From Populus alba (lineage: Eukaryota; Streptophyta; Magnoliopsida; Malpighiales; Salicaceae): a stretch of DNA of 64,000 nucleotides. The stretch spans positions 2,604,001 to 2,668,000 of the forward strand of contig NC_133291.1 of NCBI RefSeq assembly GCF_005239225.2, written 5' to 3'. Shown here in pieces: positions 48,046 to 60,605 of this stretch (position 1 is the stretch's first letter; every line of letters begins with the position of its first letter). Made by a program: the position numbers and the translations under genes. Under the pieces are notes generated by a model, which was given only the letters and a program-made list of their open reading frames with translations, was not told where the DNA came from and made no database searches.

Positions 48046-48179
48046 TTTTTGGGGTGGGGGTGGAAGAAGGGTGGAGAAGAGGGATTGAGCTTGGGTTTTG
48101 AGGGTCCACGTCCATCTTTGAACTTTGAAGATTGGTCTGTTTTGTAAAACAAATAATTTGTAGATAGAAAAATGTTACT

Positions 48180-48350
48180 TTTTTTAATTTATTTTTATAT
48201 TTTTAAAAAAACATTTTAAAAAATATTTTTTTATATTTTTAGATATTTTGATGCATTGATTTTAAAAATAATTTTTAAAAAATAAAAAAATATTATTTTA
48301 ATAAATTTCTCAATAAAAATTATTTTAAAAACTAATTACAATCACACATC
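48180..48350. repeat. AT-rich MITE-like repeat
   Basis: T-rich left arm, TTTTTAGATATTTTGATG centre, A-rich right arm (AATAAAAATTATTTTAAAAA). It has the same layout as other copies. Confidence 0.45.
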
Positions 48351-48954
48351 TAAATACATATTAAAAAATAAATCCCTGTAAAAATGATTTTACCTATTTT
48401 TAACATGGTTACTAGACTGCTGATTTTTGACAGTTAAAAAATATATTTTATTGATAGGAAAGGGTTGTTTTTTTTAGCATTCATAGAAAAAAAAAAAAAA
48501 AAACCTTGTTGAAGTGATTTTGTTATTTTTTACTTAGTTATTAGACTCCACAGGAGGATGACTTGAAAAAAGTTTTTAGTGGATAAGCTGATGAGTCAAT
48601 AGATTAATTTTAATTAATTTAAGTTAATTTTTTTAAAAAAATAATATTTAAAAAAAATTATTGGAGAAAACATAATTGATTTTGATTTGATAAATCAAAT
48701 TACTAAAAACTTGATTAGTTATCTGAATTTTATCATATCAATATGTTTTTATTTTAATTTAAAACTTGGTTTAAGTCAACTTTAAATTAAAAATTTCTTA
48801 TTATTGAGTTTAAAATGTATTAAAAATAATATAAGTTATATTTTAAAATCTCATTATGATACAATATCTCTTTGTTTTTATTACTTAATATTATAGTGAA
48901 ATAAAAATAAAAATTAATTTGTTCGTTCAAGTATAAATAATAAGATACGTACAA

Positions 48955-49095
48955 CTTTTTTTTATTTATTAATATGGTTATCCGGGTCAGTTTATTTACA
49001 ACTCAACTAATTATACGAGTTCTGAAGTTAACAAACATACAAGTCTCTAGTGGTTTTAAGATTTATAAAACTCAAACTAATCATCCCTAGAAAAT
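48955..49095 (-). mobile_element. decayed SINE, 3' half, minus strand
   Basis: The plus strand runs TTATCCGGGTCAGTTTATTT, CAACTCAACTAATTAT, CTGAAGTTAAC, then AAAACTCAAACTAATC, the inverted 3' module and B-box of the SINE at 34018. It parallels 54243-54400 closely. Confidence 0.55.
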
Positions 49096-49811
49096 AAATA
49101 TAGAATATAAACAGTTAAACTACACTCATTTTTATTTATTTATTTTGTTAACTGTATAGGCGAGTGCCGAGTGCCAGCATGAAACAAGAATTAGTGTCTT
49201 GACTTTAATCTGAGGTAAATTAATAGCAAATAGAGAACGAGATGCGTTTTCTACCAGCTTCTGCCCTGTGACACACTGCTCTCTCTATCCTGGAAGACAA
49301 GAAGAAACATCCAAGCAAGTGATATGAACTCATCATCTTTCTCAAAAGTTAATGAAATCAAGAGAACTGCTGGGTATATTGCTGCAGAAAACGCTTTTCT
49401 GAAAGCTTAAACTACCGAGTTTTATGCAGTTGTAAAATATTATATCATCAGTTCTTCGCTAGTTTTTTTATTATATTTCTGTGCATATACATTAGCTTCT
49501 AGAGATTTTGTCCACCGACTGATATTTGAAAACGTTGCTGCAACCTGAGCAAGTTGAAAGCATTGCTTTGCAGGGCTACAGCCTCTAATGGTGTAAATTC
49601 GAGTCCGAGAGCAACGACTTCATTGAAAAACGACGAGGATTCGGAATCCTCAGTGATTTCTCTTGATGCAGCTGAACAGATTGTTAGCATATCTATGCTT
49701 CATGTTATATTACAAATCAAAATAGAGTATCAACTCCAGACTCCAATTGATTCAGTTTTCTTGCTTAATTTAGCATTGGCAAATGCACTCAAAGTGTTAA
49801 CGTTAATTAGC

Positions 49812-52800
49812 TTAGCTCGTATAAGAGTAGTACAACGAGGGGTTGGTGGCAGATGTGGTGAAGGCAGCAAGTCGCGGGTTGTTGTTGGCGAAATGGTTCT
49901 GTTGGTTCAATGGAAGAGTAGCTGAAGGAACAGTTTTCGTCGAAGAAGAGAATCCTGATGATGCTGCAACACAGAGATGTGGCATTGTAGCAGCAACATT
50001 GTTGCTGCCATTTATCTGCCATGGCCAGCTTGAGAATCTCGGTGGAGAAACTGCTTCGAACCTCTTCCCCGGAGCCCTTTCCTGCAGCATATGATCAATC
50101 AATACTAGTTCAAAAACTAATGCGAAAAATATCAGCACCGACAGTTGATATTAAAAACATTTCTTTTCAATTGAAGATGACATGTAAATGAGCAGAAGCC
50201 CTGTAGACATTACATTTTTTGGAGACTGGAAAAGAAGCACCTAGTTGCACAATGTCACAACTGGCATGACACTACTTCCTAAAATTATGTCCTCAAATAT
50301 CACAAATGATAAACGATGGCATTTCAATGTTTAGACTAGGAACAAAACGATGGTCATTGCCGTAACACCCGGTGAGTATTTGATATTGTAGTGCGCAAAG
50401 TATTTTTATCTTGAAAATATAACAAAATATCTTGTTTTATTTATTTTTAACATCAACACATCATCATAATCATTGGAAAACACTAAAAAAACGCTAATTT
50501 TATGCTTTTTCATGTCAAAAACACTTTTAAAATGCCCTCGAACATAGCTTGAAATGCATAAACAAACAACTGATTACTTCAAAAGCAGTTTCTTCGTTCA
50601 AATATCCAGGCCAAGATGGTTTTTTCAGATGCTAAATTTTATGGAACAGTTTTTCTGCTGTTGCATGAAAGTTATTATTGGAAGCCAAATCATCTGTAAA
50701 CGAAGAAGGGGAAATAAATAGAACAGAACTACCTCATAGCTTGATGCTAAACCAGGGAACATGCCAGACCATGTCGGAAGGTTCCTCGATGCTATTGGTA
50801 GACCATGAAGCGTCTCTAAACCCAAATGTGCAGCAGCAGTGCCCTCAGCCTTTTATAACACAATGGGGTATCAATTACCAACAGCTATATTTACAAACAT
50901 TTTGAGAAGAGAACGGACTAAAACCAGCCACATGTATTAACATATGCCCAAAGAATGACAAGAGCGACGAGAATAAGTTTAACAGTGAACATGATAAAAA
51001 CAAAAAAAAACACCAAGTTTCAGGCATCTTAGAGAGAATAATACCACTTGTCTCCCTTTGATGGGTACTTCACAACCACCATAACTACAATGGCCATCTC
51101 CCAAATTGTCATTCCCTTTAGGATCATTCGTTGGCTGAGAAATTCCAAGGCTCAAATCAAGATTGTGGCCACTTCCTGCATTCATATGAACAGAAGATGC
51201 TATATTAATAATCAACAAGGAAAAACCTCCGGCCTTTTACAGTATCATAATAGTCTATTTGTACCTCCATGATTCGTATCGAAAACCGTATCTCCTTTAT
51301 AAACGCTAGGCTCGAAATTGGTTACTGCTTCCCTTCCATTGCAGTTGAGGGCTGCCTTGTCATAAGCCCTGGATTATAAGAAAATGAAGGTGGAATTATG
51401 TGTTATTAAAAATTATCCAGATATGAGTAACAATTAGAATCAAAGAGATCAAATTCAAGATCATAAGGACCTTGCAGCTTCTACTTCGCTGTCGAATAAT
51501 CCAAGATAAATATACCTGATAATCAGAGAAAGTGTTGCCTGAGCATTTTTCTCTTTGAAATAGACATCTTAAATCTTGTTTCTTGATTATTAAGTTTTTT
51601 AGAGTCCAACTGAAGTATACAACAATGCTTATCGAGTTTTGAACAATTACATGTCCTAGCATCATTTCATAATAGCAATTTTTTAATTTTTTTGTTCGGT
51701 TTAAGGGTTCTCACTTCTTTCCAAGGAATTGCCCCATTCGAGCTTCCCATCTGCCACATTTGTGAAGAGTCACACCTCTGTATTTTGAGCTACCTCGTGA
51801 GAAACCTGTGCTTTGGCGACGAAGGATGTGAACAAATTCTTCTTTGTTAAGGTTTTTCATCTGCATATCAACCAATATTGCAATTAATATCCACAACAAC
51901 CCCCTCACCCAACCAAAAAAGAAGAAAAAAGATAACAATTTATGATTAAACAGAATCCCCACCTGCTTCATATCTTCTTCATAATCGCTTAGATTAAAGT
52001 TGATATCTGCATCGACTCCCCGAAACTTAATTGCTGCTCGATCGTATGCCCTGAACAAATAAGATCCAAATTCAGGGGAAAAAAACAACTCCATTTAAAG
52101 CAGGAACATGGAACAAATTCGGTACACTTTCTCATTTACTCAAGACAGGAATTACTTCGAACCATAAGAGAGGAAAAACAACAAAATTCCTACCTTGCAG
52201 CAGTATGAGCAGTGTCAAACCCACCTGTTTACGATGAAAAGACAAACTGTTTATGAGTCGTCTTCATGAATACATCATAAATTCAAGATCGCATCCAAAA
52301 TTAATATCTTGCCAGAAATTTCAGTCACTCCATGAGATCATCCATTTACTTACCTAAATATACTTGCTTCCCACAATCCCTGTACCAATTAAAAAAAAAT
52401 CAAAATCATTGAATAAAATAACCAGGCAACTCTCTTCAACACACGCATAAGAAAAAAGGAAAGAAAGAAAGAAAACAATTAACCAATTTAGGAAGGCAAC
52501 AAATCTCATTAGCAAATTCATGCACACTCACCAGATATGTGACTCCCATCTCCCAGTTCTCCTATAAAACGTCACTCCTCTGTACTGTGAGCTTCTAGAC
52601 CTTGGTCCTCTCCTACTCTTCCTCGCTTGCTGCTGTTTTTGCTGCACAATTCTCAGTTCTGCCTCCCCACTAGACCCCATCTGTGAAAGCTTCAACCACT
52701 GTGGTCTTGTAGCTGTTGTTACAGCCAAGCCCGGCTGCAAGTTCAATTCCAGCCCACTTCTTTTAGGAGAAAGTTGTTGGGTAGTGAAATCACAGTTTGG

Positions 52801-53094
52801 GTTTGTCTGCTTTGAAGCATCAATGGTGGTAGTGCTGGTAAAATTTTCATCTTTCTTCAAGATATCAAAAATGAAAGCAGAGTTACTGGTGTTTGAGGAG
52901 TTTTCTTCTTCTGTAGTGTTGATAGTGGAGGAGTTTGAAGCAGCTGAATCTTCCATTTGACGAGTCCTCGAAGCTTCTTCTTCTTCTTCTTGGTGATGGT
53001 GGTTCTCGACATCAACAATTACCATCATACTATTCTTGTTGTTATCATCACAAGATGAATCACTATAGGTGATACCAAGATTGAGATCCAACAT
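49812..53094 (-). CDS. TOE: AP2-type transcription factor, TOE/RAP2.7 group
   Basis: Ten exons on the minus strand: 52532-53094, 52354-52379, 52194-52224, 51963-52050, 51715-51860, 51471-51515, 51265-51368, 51048-51175, 50733-50849 and 49812-50081; 505 aa, every junction GT-AG and in frame, including the 26- and 31-nt exons usual in this family. A basic [20 protein letters not shown] region leads into AP2 domain 1 (~168-230, [20 protein letters not shown]). AP2 domain 2 (~260-323) has [20 protein letters not shown] and [23 protein letters not shown]-like motifs are LDLNL (2-6), LELNL (115-119) and LDLSL (340-344), implying repression. The last exon carries a miR172 site. Known TOE proteins delay flowering and phase change and are silenced by miR172. 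The leader upstream is pyrimidine-rich. Confidence 0.95.
49949..49969 (-). promoter_or_regulatory. miR172 target site in TOE mRNA
   Basis: The 21-base minus-strand segment starts TTGCAGC, continues ATCATCAGG and ends ATTCT, encoding VAASSGF. It is the canonical AP2/TOE miR172 site; a T at the first position replaces the more common C. It sits in the last exon, downstream of both AP2 domains, as in other family members. Confidence 0.92.
50370..50550. repeat. MITE-like repeat in the last TOE intron
   Basis: Begins GTATTTGATATTGTAGTGCG and ends ACACTTTTAAAATGCCCTCG, with central ACATCAACACATCATCA and TTGGAAAACACTAAAAAAAC. The layout matches the AT-rich family at 60395. It lies wholly within the intron between exons 9 and 10. 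Confidence 0.5.
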
Positions 53095-54242
53095 GATGCT
53101 CTTTTCTTTAGCTTATGTTATGGTTCTTACTTATTAGTGTTTAATCTTTCAGAGAAAATAGCCAAGACAAGCAAAACCCATTTCAAAAATGATTTCTTGT
53201 TCAAGAAAACTCAGCAAAAGAGGCACATGAAAGTGAACAGATTAATATACAAACAATTTTTTTTTTCTTTTGGCTGAGGAAAAGAGAAATTGAGAGAGAG
53301 TTTCTTGAGCGCAACGGATGGGATCAAAAGAAGAAGAGAGACTTGAAGAGCTGCTGGTAAGGTGTGACCAGGAAACCTTAAAGAAAGTACATTTGAAAGA
53401 CAAAGAAGGAAAGAAGGCAAGGGTATGTGAAGGTAGAAAGAACTGCCTGCCTGTCTGTCAGATTATATGGACAAATGGAGAGAGAGAGAGACGGCCTGCA
53501 ATGTTGTTGTAAAAGTCCCTAGAGAGATAAGAAGTTAAAGAGTTTGACGATCAAATGGAGAGGACTAGATGGAGAGAGGCATCTGTCTGGCTTAAAGCCG
53601 AAGGACGGGGAGAAAAGAAAAATAAGATAGCTAGGAGGAGATGGGGACGTGTAAACCGTGAAGGGTAATATTCTTGCACCTACCCTTGTGTTTTGGGATG
53701 CCTGTTATAGGTGAGACCTGCCCTCCAAATGTTTTTCACAGATCTTAATTTTGCTTCCTGTCGGCCAATCCCATTTTGGCATTTTCAGTTCCTAACATGA
53801 TTATTACTGTTTACTTACATTTACTGGTAATTAAAATCATTTATCATTTGAAATACTTGGAAGGGTGAAAGTTTTTAGTTAGAACACCCCCATCCAACCA
53901 TAAAATTTATTTATGAATTTTATCTTTATATGGGAAAAGAAAGTATGAATCCTATTCTACTGAATAATTTCTCTTATTATGCGTGTGTGTGTGTTATATA
54001 GTTTCTTCACTGTTGTTTTATGTAAATAAGGAGGGAATATTTCATAATTTCTCTTTGAATGGGAACTTAACTACTAGCCATTGTTACCACTCTCTTTGAT
54101 AGTTCTTGATTTCCATGTTGAAATTACTATACTTTTCAACAACAAATTCAATTTCAAATCATTTCTCTCATAAGAGAGAAATTCAAATCATTTCATAACA
54201 AAACTTAATAAATCAAGTAACAAGCCTCCAGTTGCCTACCTT
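53095..54242 (-). promoter_or_regulatory. TOE leader and promoter region
   Basis: On the minus strand, DNA directly above the ATG is C/T-rich, with a CT microsatellite at 53477-53491 and further pyrimidine tracts to about 53650, suggesting a long leader. Above that the DNA becomes AT-rich. No definite TATA box could be chosen. Confidence 0.4.
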
Positions 54243-54400
54243 TTTATTTTTTTATTTTTTAATTAATATAGTTATTTGAATCAATTTGTGTATACCTCGA
54301 CTAATTTAAAAACCTTGAAGTTAATAACCATATAAGTCTTCAGTAATCATGATGTTTGTAAAACTCGAATTGGTGATTTTTTATAAAACAAACTCATGAC
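54243..54400 (-). mobile_element. decayed SINE, 3' half, minus strand
   Basis: The plus strand shows ATAGTTATTTGAATCAATTT, TACCTCGACTAATTT, CCTTGAAGTTAATAACCAT, GTCTTCAGTAATCATG and AAAACTCGAATTGG, inverted relative to the SINE 3' module and B-box. A T/A-rich tail precedes it at 54240-54265. Confidence 0.6.
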
Positions 54401-57059
54401 TTATCTTTTTTATTATCAATACAGGAGTTGGTATACTCAATAACTAAAAAAAAAAATGATTCCACCTATGCGTGAGCAATTAATAAAAAAAAAAAACTAA
54501 ATTTTCTAGGGTAAAATTGTCTTTTTATTATAATACAATTATTCCTTTAAAAATTATATGATGTTATATTAATAAATTCGTTTTATTTTTTATAGTAAAG
54601 TTACTAATTTTACATTAAAATGGAATAATCCAATTCTACTATTCATGCACATTTTTTTATTTTTCAAGCTGATGTTTTCTTGGTAAATTAATGGAGGACA
54701 TGATCTTTGATGGACGTTTTTAGATGAAGTTAGGAGAATTGCAGTCGAGACAGGAGAATTTTGAAATAAAAGAAACATTTGTTCAAGGGATTTGATTCTA
54801 TGTTTTCATGTTAGAATCGATGCTGACTATTGTAACCGTAGGTGATAAATTCTCCATTTAAATTGGAGAACATTTTTATGTCAATACGAGTGCATCAGGA
54901 TTTACTCGTTTTTTCGTGATCATTAGAAATATGCCAATTTTTCAAAATTAGAAATTTGCAGGAAAGCAACCGCTACCAGCCAATGGCTTTTTCTGCCATT
55001 AATTTTAATTCATTTTTATCATAATGTTTTATAAAAAAAACAATTTTTAAATTACAAGTAAATGTACAAAAAAAATACTTTTTTACAAATTATGCATGAA
55101 TTGTGACTGTATCAAATTTCTTCTGAAACTGTAATTAAATAGTTTGCTTGCGCTTCACTACGAGACGACTGGATTTTTTGAAGTGTGAAAAAATGATGAG
55201 AAGGTGCTTTAAAAAAACTGTTTGGCAACATGATAGCATCCACGTTTCTTATGATTTCATGCAATAAATTATTTGATTAATTAATAAATACTTGTTATTG
55301 TTCACAGATCCCATGATTTGCTGCGTTCGAAACGCAAAAAAAAGAGAAGCACCTAGGAGCTGCTTCCTGCGTAGCCAAAATCTGATCCGTGCTCTACTAT
55401 TCGATGAACAGTGAAACATGCCTCCACTATTTACTGAATATTTTTTTTTTTTTCAAAAAACCAATACAGTTAATTAATTTTACTTGCATTGTTCACATGA
55501 ACGTGAACAATAATTTTTTATTTTTAAATTAGTTTAAGATGAATTAAATTTACTCGTACTGAATCTTAATTTTATTCTTGATAGTATTTTACTTAATTAT
55601 GTAGTTATTGTCGGATGAATTTTGTATGTGATGGAATTGTAGATAGTTTTTTGTTAAAATAATTTTTTATATATAAATTGTGATTTATTTCATGATATAA
55701 TAGTAATAGTTAAATCCACAATATTTAAATTAAAAACCATCAATATTAATATATATTTTTTAAAATTATTTTATAATTTTAATTTCAAAAATATTCTTAA
55801 CCAAACACATTAGAACTAGGCTAAACACGCCATGTTAGTAGCTATACCACCACCAGACTCGTCTGATTACATGACGGTCGTTAGATTCTAGACATTGTAG
55901 TACATCTCACATGCCACCCATTTAACTGGGGGTGATGACGCATTGACAATGTATTGATTTATTAATATTTTAATAATTAAAATTATTAAAAAGCCCTCGA
56001 GGGCATCCTAATATTATAGGGTAAAAAAAACATATGAAAAAAACGAAAACACCCTCTCGGCTAAGATTTTCTAATGACACGGGCTAGACATATCATTTCA
56101 TTGTAGAAAAAACATACAAATACAAATAAACCCTTTTTGTAAGGCCAAAACCTTTGCTTTTTTAATGATAACATCATCCTTTAACTACTACGTATATAAA
56201 GTTAAAAATACACAAAAACCCCTATACATAAGAATTGTTTTTTAGGTTTTAATGGTAACAAAATAATTTCACCGTATTTAAAAAACATAAATTGATTATA
56301 TTATCCTTGATCAATTAACAAATGATATTTTAATCCTCTGAAAAAAACAAATTTATTCTCGAGACCAAGGCACATGTTCAATGCATTGAAGGATAAAATG
56401 GTTTATACACTACCTGAATCGAAAATGTTTTTAATCACGTGCAAGGAAAAAGTTTAGCCCTTTTAGTTTTTGTTTTTTTTTTTTTTTTTTTAATTACTAG
56501 TATCTTAGTGTCTTGATACAACAAACTACTCGATATCCTTCACTTCTTTATTAAATGAACGAAATCACAGTATACCCAACCTGGCAAACTTGGGGCCTAA
56601 TTTGGCAAACTTGTAGTCTTTAAAACTGAGGTACTGATACTTTTTGTTTATAAATGCATTAATATATATATATATATATATTATAATATCAATACATTAA
56701 AACAATTATAAAATATAAAATTAAATTTTAGTAAATTTTTATTTGGACCGCACTCTTGAACAAGGCTTACATAATTTGTTCTTAGCAAAACATGCTCAAC
56801 TACACAAAATAGATATATAAAAAATGTACCTATTCACAACACACATATACATATATATAATTTCATAAAACTTGATGGTATCATCAATAATATTATCCTC
56901 ACTACATGTGTCCGGTTTTATTCATTAAATTTTCTAGTTGAAATTGTCATAGATTACAATTTCCAAGCAATAAATATCGCGGCTCAACCTGTAATAAAAG
57001 TTCGGTCAGCAATGTAATGAATACACACAGCTTGTTTTTGCATTGCAGAAGGGGTGTTT
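54401..57059. other. intergenic, AT-rich, no gene seen
   Basis: Contains a perfect 12-bp palindrome GCCCTCGAGGGC near 55994, poly-T at about 56475-56491, an AT microsatellite at 56661-56681, and weak MITE-like stretches near 55690-55810 and 56640-56735. A GC-richer patch at 55315-55430 (TGCTGCGTTCGAAACGC) looks like a worn repeat end. Confidence 0.45.
56661..56681. repeat. (AT)n microsatellite
   Basis: About ten AT units without interruption. Confidence 0.85.
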
Positions 57060-57715
57060 GACAGTGAGTTTTAATTTAATTTTTTAGTATTTTTTTTATT
57101 GTTTTAAGAAAATAATAATATATTTTTAATATATTTTCTTAAAATATTTTAAAAAAATAATATGACTGCTCAGAGAACAAATCAATATACTCTCCAACAA
57201 CCTCGTCTTGGCCTTGTCTCATGAATAAAATCTAAGTCATACACAGAATACATCAAGCTCCAGCTAATGTATATACGTTGCAAGTTGCAACAAATAACAG
57301 GCTTCAAAAATTGGACGGAGAAATCGGAGCGCTGGACAACTTTAACAATTACTATATATGGAACTTTTTTCGTCATTCTAGGACCCCTCAGTCTTGATTT
57401 ATTTCTTTTTTCAGCTGTCGTGACAAATAAAAATATACATATCAAGGTCCCCATATGATATAAAGACTGGTCAATAAATCCAACGGTCGGGGCCGTTTTA
57501 TCCTCGCTGTTTGGTCCCACAAAAATCTCAAAGCGATATCACTTCTTTGTTTTTGCAATTCAATTTATTTTTTATAATATTTTTAAACTATTTTTTATTT
57601 AAAAATATTAAATTGATATTTTTTATATTTTTGATGTGTTTATTCAAAAATAAAAAAAATTATCGTTTTAATATATTTTTATTTAAAAAATATTTTTACA
57701 AAAACACCATAACAG
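57060..57715. repeat. two AT-rich MITE-like repeats
   Basis: 57060-57150 begins GTTTGACAGTGAGTTTTAAT. 57560-57715 has the T-rich / TTTTTGATGTGTTTATTC / A-rich layout. The ~400 bp between, with frames on both strands, resembles no protein I know. Confidence 0.4.
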
Positions 57716-57954
57716 TCTGTTTTGATTTAAGATTTTCCTCCTATATTTTCGCACACCGTAGCTTGAGATTTTCGGAAGAAAATTCCAAATCCAATTAACA
57801 TCTTGGATGTCTATTTGAAACCCAAGGATTTCATAAATATAGCCACGTACCAGGGTAATATTTATTATTTCTAGCCTTAAAAAAAAAAAAAAAAAGATTC
57901 TCATAACCTATATTAATGTCAAGCGTGGAAAGTTAGCCATTCCTGAACCCCAGT

Positions 57955-58140
57955 CTTTTTTAATTTTTAAATATTTAGTAGTGTAGTAATTATTGTTTTT
58001 TAAAATGTATTTTCACTTAAAAATATTTTAAAATAATATATTTTTTATTTTTAAAAAAATTATTTTTAATAGTAACATATATGAAAATGATTTACAAATA
58101 TATATAAAAAAATTATTTTTTTATAAAACACCGTGTTACC
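57955..58140. repeat. AT-rich MITE-like repeat
   Basis: Left part GTAGTGTAGTAATTATTG, right part TTTTATAAAACACCGTGTTACC. The ends are roughly inverted (GTAGTGTAGTAA against GGTAACACGGTG), and the body is the shared AT-rich design. Confidence 0.45.
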
Positions 58141-59734
58141 ATACAGCGCGATGGCATCCCTAGCTTCTTTTCATCTCCTGTCATAATTTTTATTTTTTTC
58201 ATAACTGAATTGAATTTCTTGCCTGCACGATATATATCGCTAAATTTTTACATTATATCGAAGTAACATAAGTTTTGCCTTTTCGAGGAGTAAAAGGTGG
58301 CATGGAAAGGCTAAGAAAAAAAAGACGAAGAAACAAACAGTGAAAGTAACTATTCTGTCTTGTCCGGTCCTTTAAATCTCTGACTTACGTGTCATCAACG
58401 GTTGAGGGAGTGAGAGCTACTTGTGTACTCTACGCTTAGATCAAAGGCGTGCACCCCCACCCTACTCGTCTCGTTTTCCAACTTTCCATAAACTTTTTAT
58501 ATTTTTTTATATATAATTTGTTTTTTTTATTGAGTTTAAGAGAGTAGAGTAATTTTAATATGCAAAACATCTCATGATAGCAGAAGAAAAGAAAAAAAAA
58601 GCAAAGGTTATGTGTTTATATGTATAAAAAAAATATTATTATCAAATTGGATGCTCTTAATTTCAAGAGTAAAAAGATAAATTACTTATATTCCTGGAAT
58701 TTTAATCACAAGCTAAACATGACAAATGGAGAAAGATGAAAACAATGTCAGGGTGTGAGCGAATAGACCGAAGAGTTTCTCACTTTGAACCACGAATCAC
58801 GTGGAAGATAACGTTTTTTTTTTTGTTCTTAAAGGATCCAAAGCGAGTGCCTCCTCTCATCGACGAGAAGGCAAGTGCTTGTACCATCCTGGGACCACAA
58901 AATTGCACATTTAAAATTACATCCTGAACCACCTCCAGAATAAATATACAGTTATTTTTATTCAACGATGGGAGGCTTTTATATTTTTTTTTTTTGGTCT
59001 GCAATTTTGTGAAATTCTACAAGTATTAGTTGCTTTAATCGGGAAAATCATTTGATAAACTTTAATTTGAGATATTTATGCTTTTTATTTTTAAAATTTT
59101 ATTTTTAACATTAACACATCAAAACAAATCAAAAATATTAAAAAAAAATTAATCTAAAATTAAAAAAAAATAAAATTTAATAAAAAAACAGATCCAAACT
59201 TACTATCCATCCAGATATTTTCAAAATGGAAGTTTGCGTATGTGAATAGTACTAATAAATAATTGTATCGGAATAATAATGGATTATCGCAGCGAGTTGC
59301 CGGGTCTGTGTCCTGAAAATCTAGATAGATCTTTTCATTAAATACTTGGTGAAAGATTTTTTTCCTTTTCTTTATTATTTCTAAGAGGTGGAGAAGGTGT
59401 TAAGGTGGCATTCAAGAAACGAGGGGGAAAACAAACAAAAGAACTGCTCCAATTCTTCTTTGTCTTATAGTGATAGACAGAACTACCCTCAACGAAACAG
59501 CACAAGAATTTCTTTTTTTCAAATGCCCAAACTATCCTTAGGTCTACACTTCTCAGACTTTAATGCTTCCTGCAAAATTGAAACCCCCAGCCCCATGCCC
59601 CCTTTTCAGAAAAAGCGCGTGGCTTTACATTTCATTATAATTCATAGATTTTGTGAGATAATGCCCAAGAATTTGACGGTACAACCCTAACGGAGGAGTT
59701 AACATGCACTCAGCAAGACCTTTTTGTATACGTC
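58141..59734. other. intergenic, no gene seen
   Basis: Mixed-composition DNA with an AT-rich MITE-like fragment at 59080-59200. Frames at 58736-59004 and 59388-59690 do not match a family I recognise. Confidence 0.45.
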
Positions 59735-60290
59735 TCGCCTTCATGGGAAAGGAGGAAGAAAATGACAGCGTGGGAATTAACGAAGTTCAAGAACGTTTCG
59801 GGTATTGATAATCAACCCTCGATAGTTTGTTCCTAATAGAGAGCTGGCTCCTATGAAGGCAATCAAAGTCGCCTTTCCGAGAGAGCAGCTAATAAGGCTA
59901 ATATGTTATGTGGTTGGCATCTGGATAAAAACATGGAAGCGTCGTTATTTTGAAAATCCAAGTGATCGGGAGACATTTATATCCGTTGGATGAAGTTGAT
60001 AAACTCTCATGATGAATCGTTATCTGATGAATCTTGGCGTCTGTTTGAGGTTCGAAGTAAAGAATTTGTGCTGGTTCTTAACTATATCGAAAGAACTTGG
60101 CTGCCATTCGAAGAGTGCATGGACTGAAAAATACGCACACTTTGGGAATCGAGTCACCTAATCAGGAGTCTAGGTCGCTCATTGAGTGCTAAGAAAATAT
60201 TTCACTTGGTGATTTTTGATTGGCGAGAGGCAGAATTTGCCAGGCCAAGGATAATCAACTTCAACACTTCAAAACAACTCTTATAATGTA
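59735..60290 (+). pseudogene. decayed MuDR-type (MULE) transposase fragment
   Basis: Plus-strand translation, across at least two frame changes, gives blocks in the order found in plant MULE transposases: LTKFKNVSGIDNQPSIV, PMKAIKVAFP, ANMLCGWHLDKNMEA, INSHDESLSDESWRLFE, EFVLVLNYIERTWLPFEE, then AWTEKYAHFGNRVT. The C-x2-W-H in MLCGWH and the (A)WT-x4-HFGN block are signature segments of the catalytic half. Several in-frame stops make it non-functional. Terminal inverted repeats were not found. Confidence 0.75.
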
Positions 60291-60394
60291 TTGTTTATCA
60301 TGAAGAAGAGGTGATATGTCATTTTCTAATGACGGTGATGAAGAGAGTCCAGAGAACCGAATCAATGAGCTTCTAGCTACAATCTAAGTGTGGG

Positions 60395-60605
60395 TGTGTG
60401 TTTAAAAGTATGGTTGCGGTTGTTTTTTTAAAATATTTTTCACTCAGAAAAATATATCAATAATAATTTTTTATTTTTTAAAAATTATTTTTGAGATCAG
60501 TACATTAAAATAATTTAAAAATATTAAAAATATATTAATTCAAAATAAAAATTTAATTTTTTTAAAAAATACTTTTATAATGTAGTGACAAACACGCTAT
60601 TAAGT
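60395..60605. repeat. AT-rich MITE-like repeat, best-preserved copy
   Basis: The left end GTGTGTTTAAAAGTATGGTT and the inverted right end GCGTGTTTGTCACTACATTA share a GTGTTT-type start. The centre reads TTTTTGAGATCAGTACATTA. It lies just downstream of the MULE relic. Confidence 0.5.

Larger units (their letters stand above)
48046..49811. other. intergenic between RRL and TOE, repeats only
   Basis: RRL upstream DNA at 48046-48150, an AT-rich MITE-like repeat, a decayed SINE and the TOE 3' flank. No gene seen; plus-strand frames at 49554-49925 are the complement of the TOE last exon. Confidence 0.5.

Noticed and set aside
49554..50094. Plus-strand frames of 123 and 83 codons
   Set aside because: They are the complement of the last TOE exon and its 3' flank.
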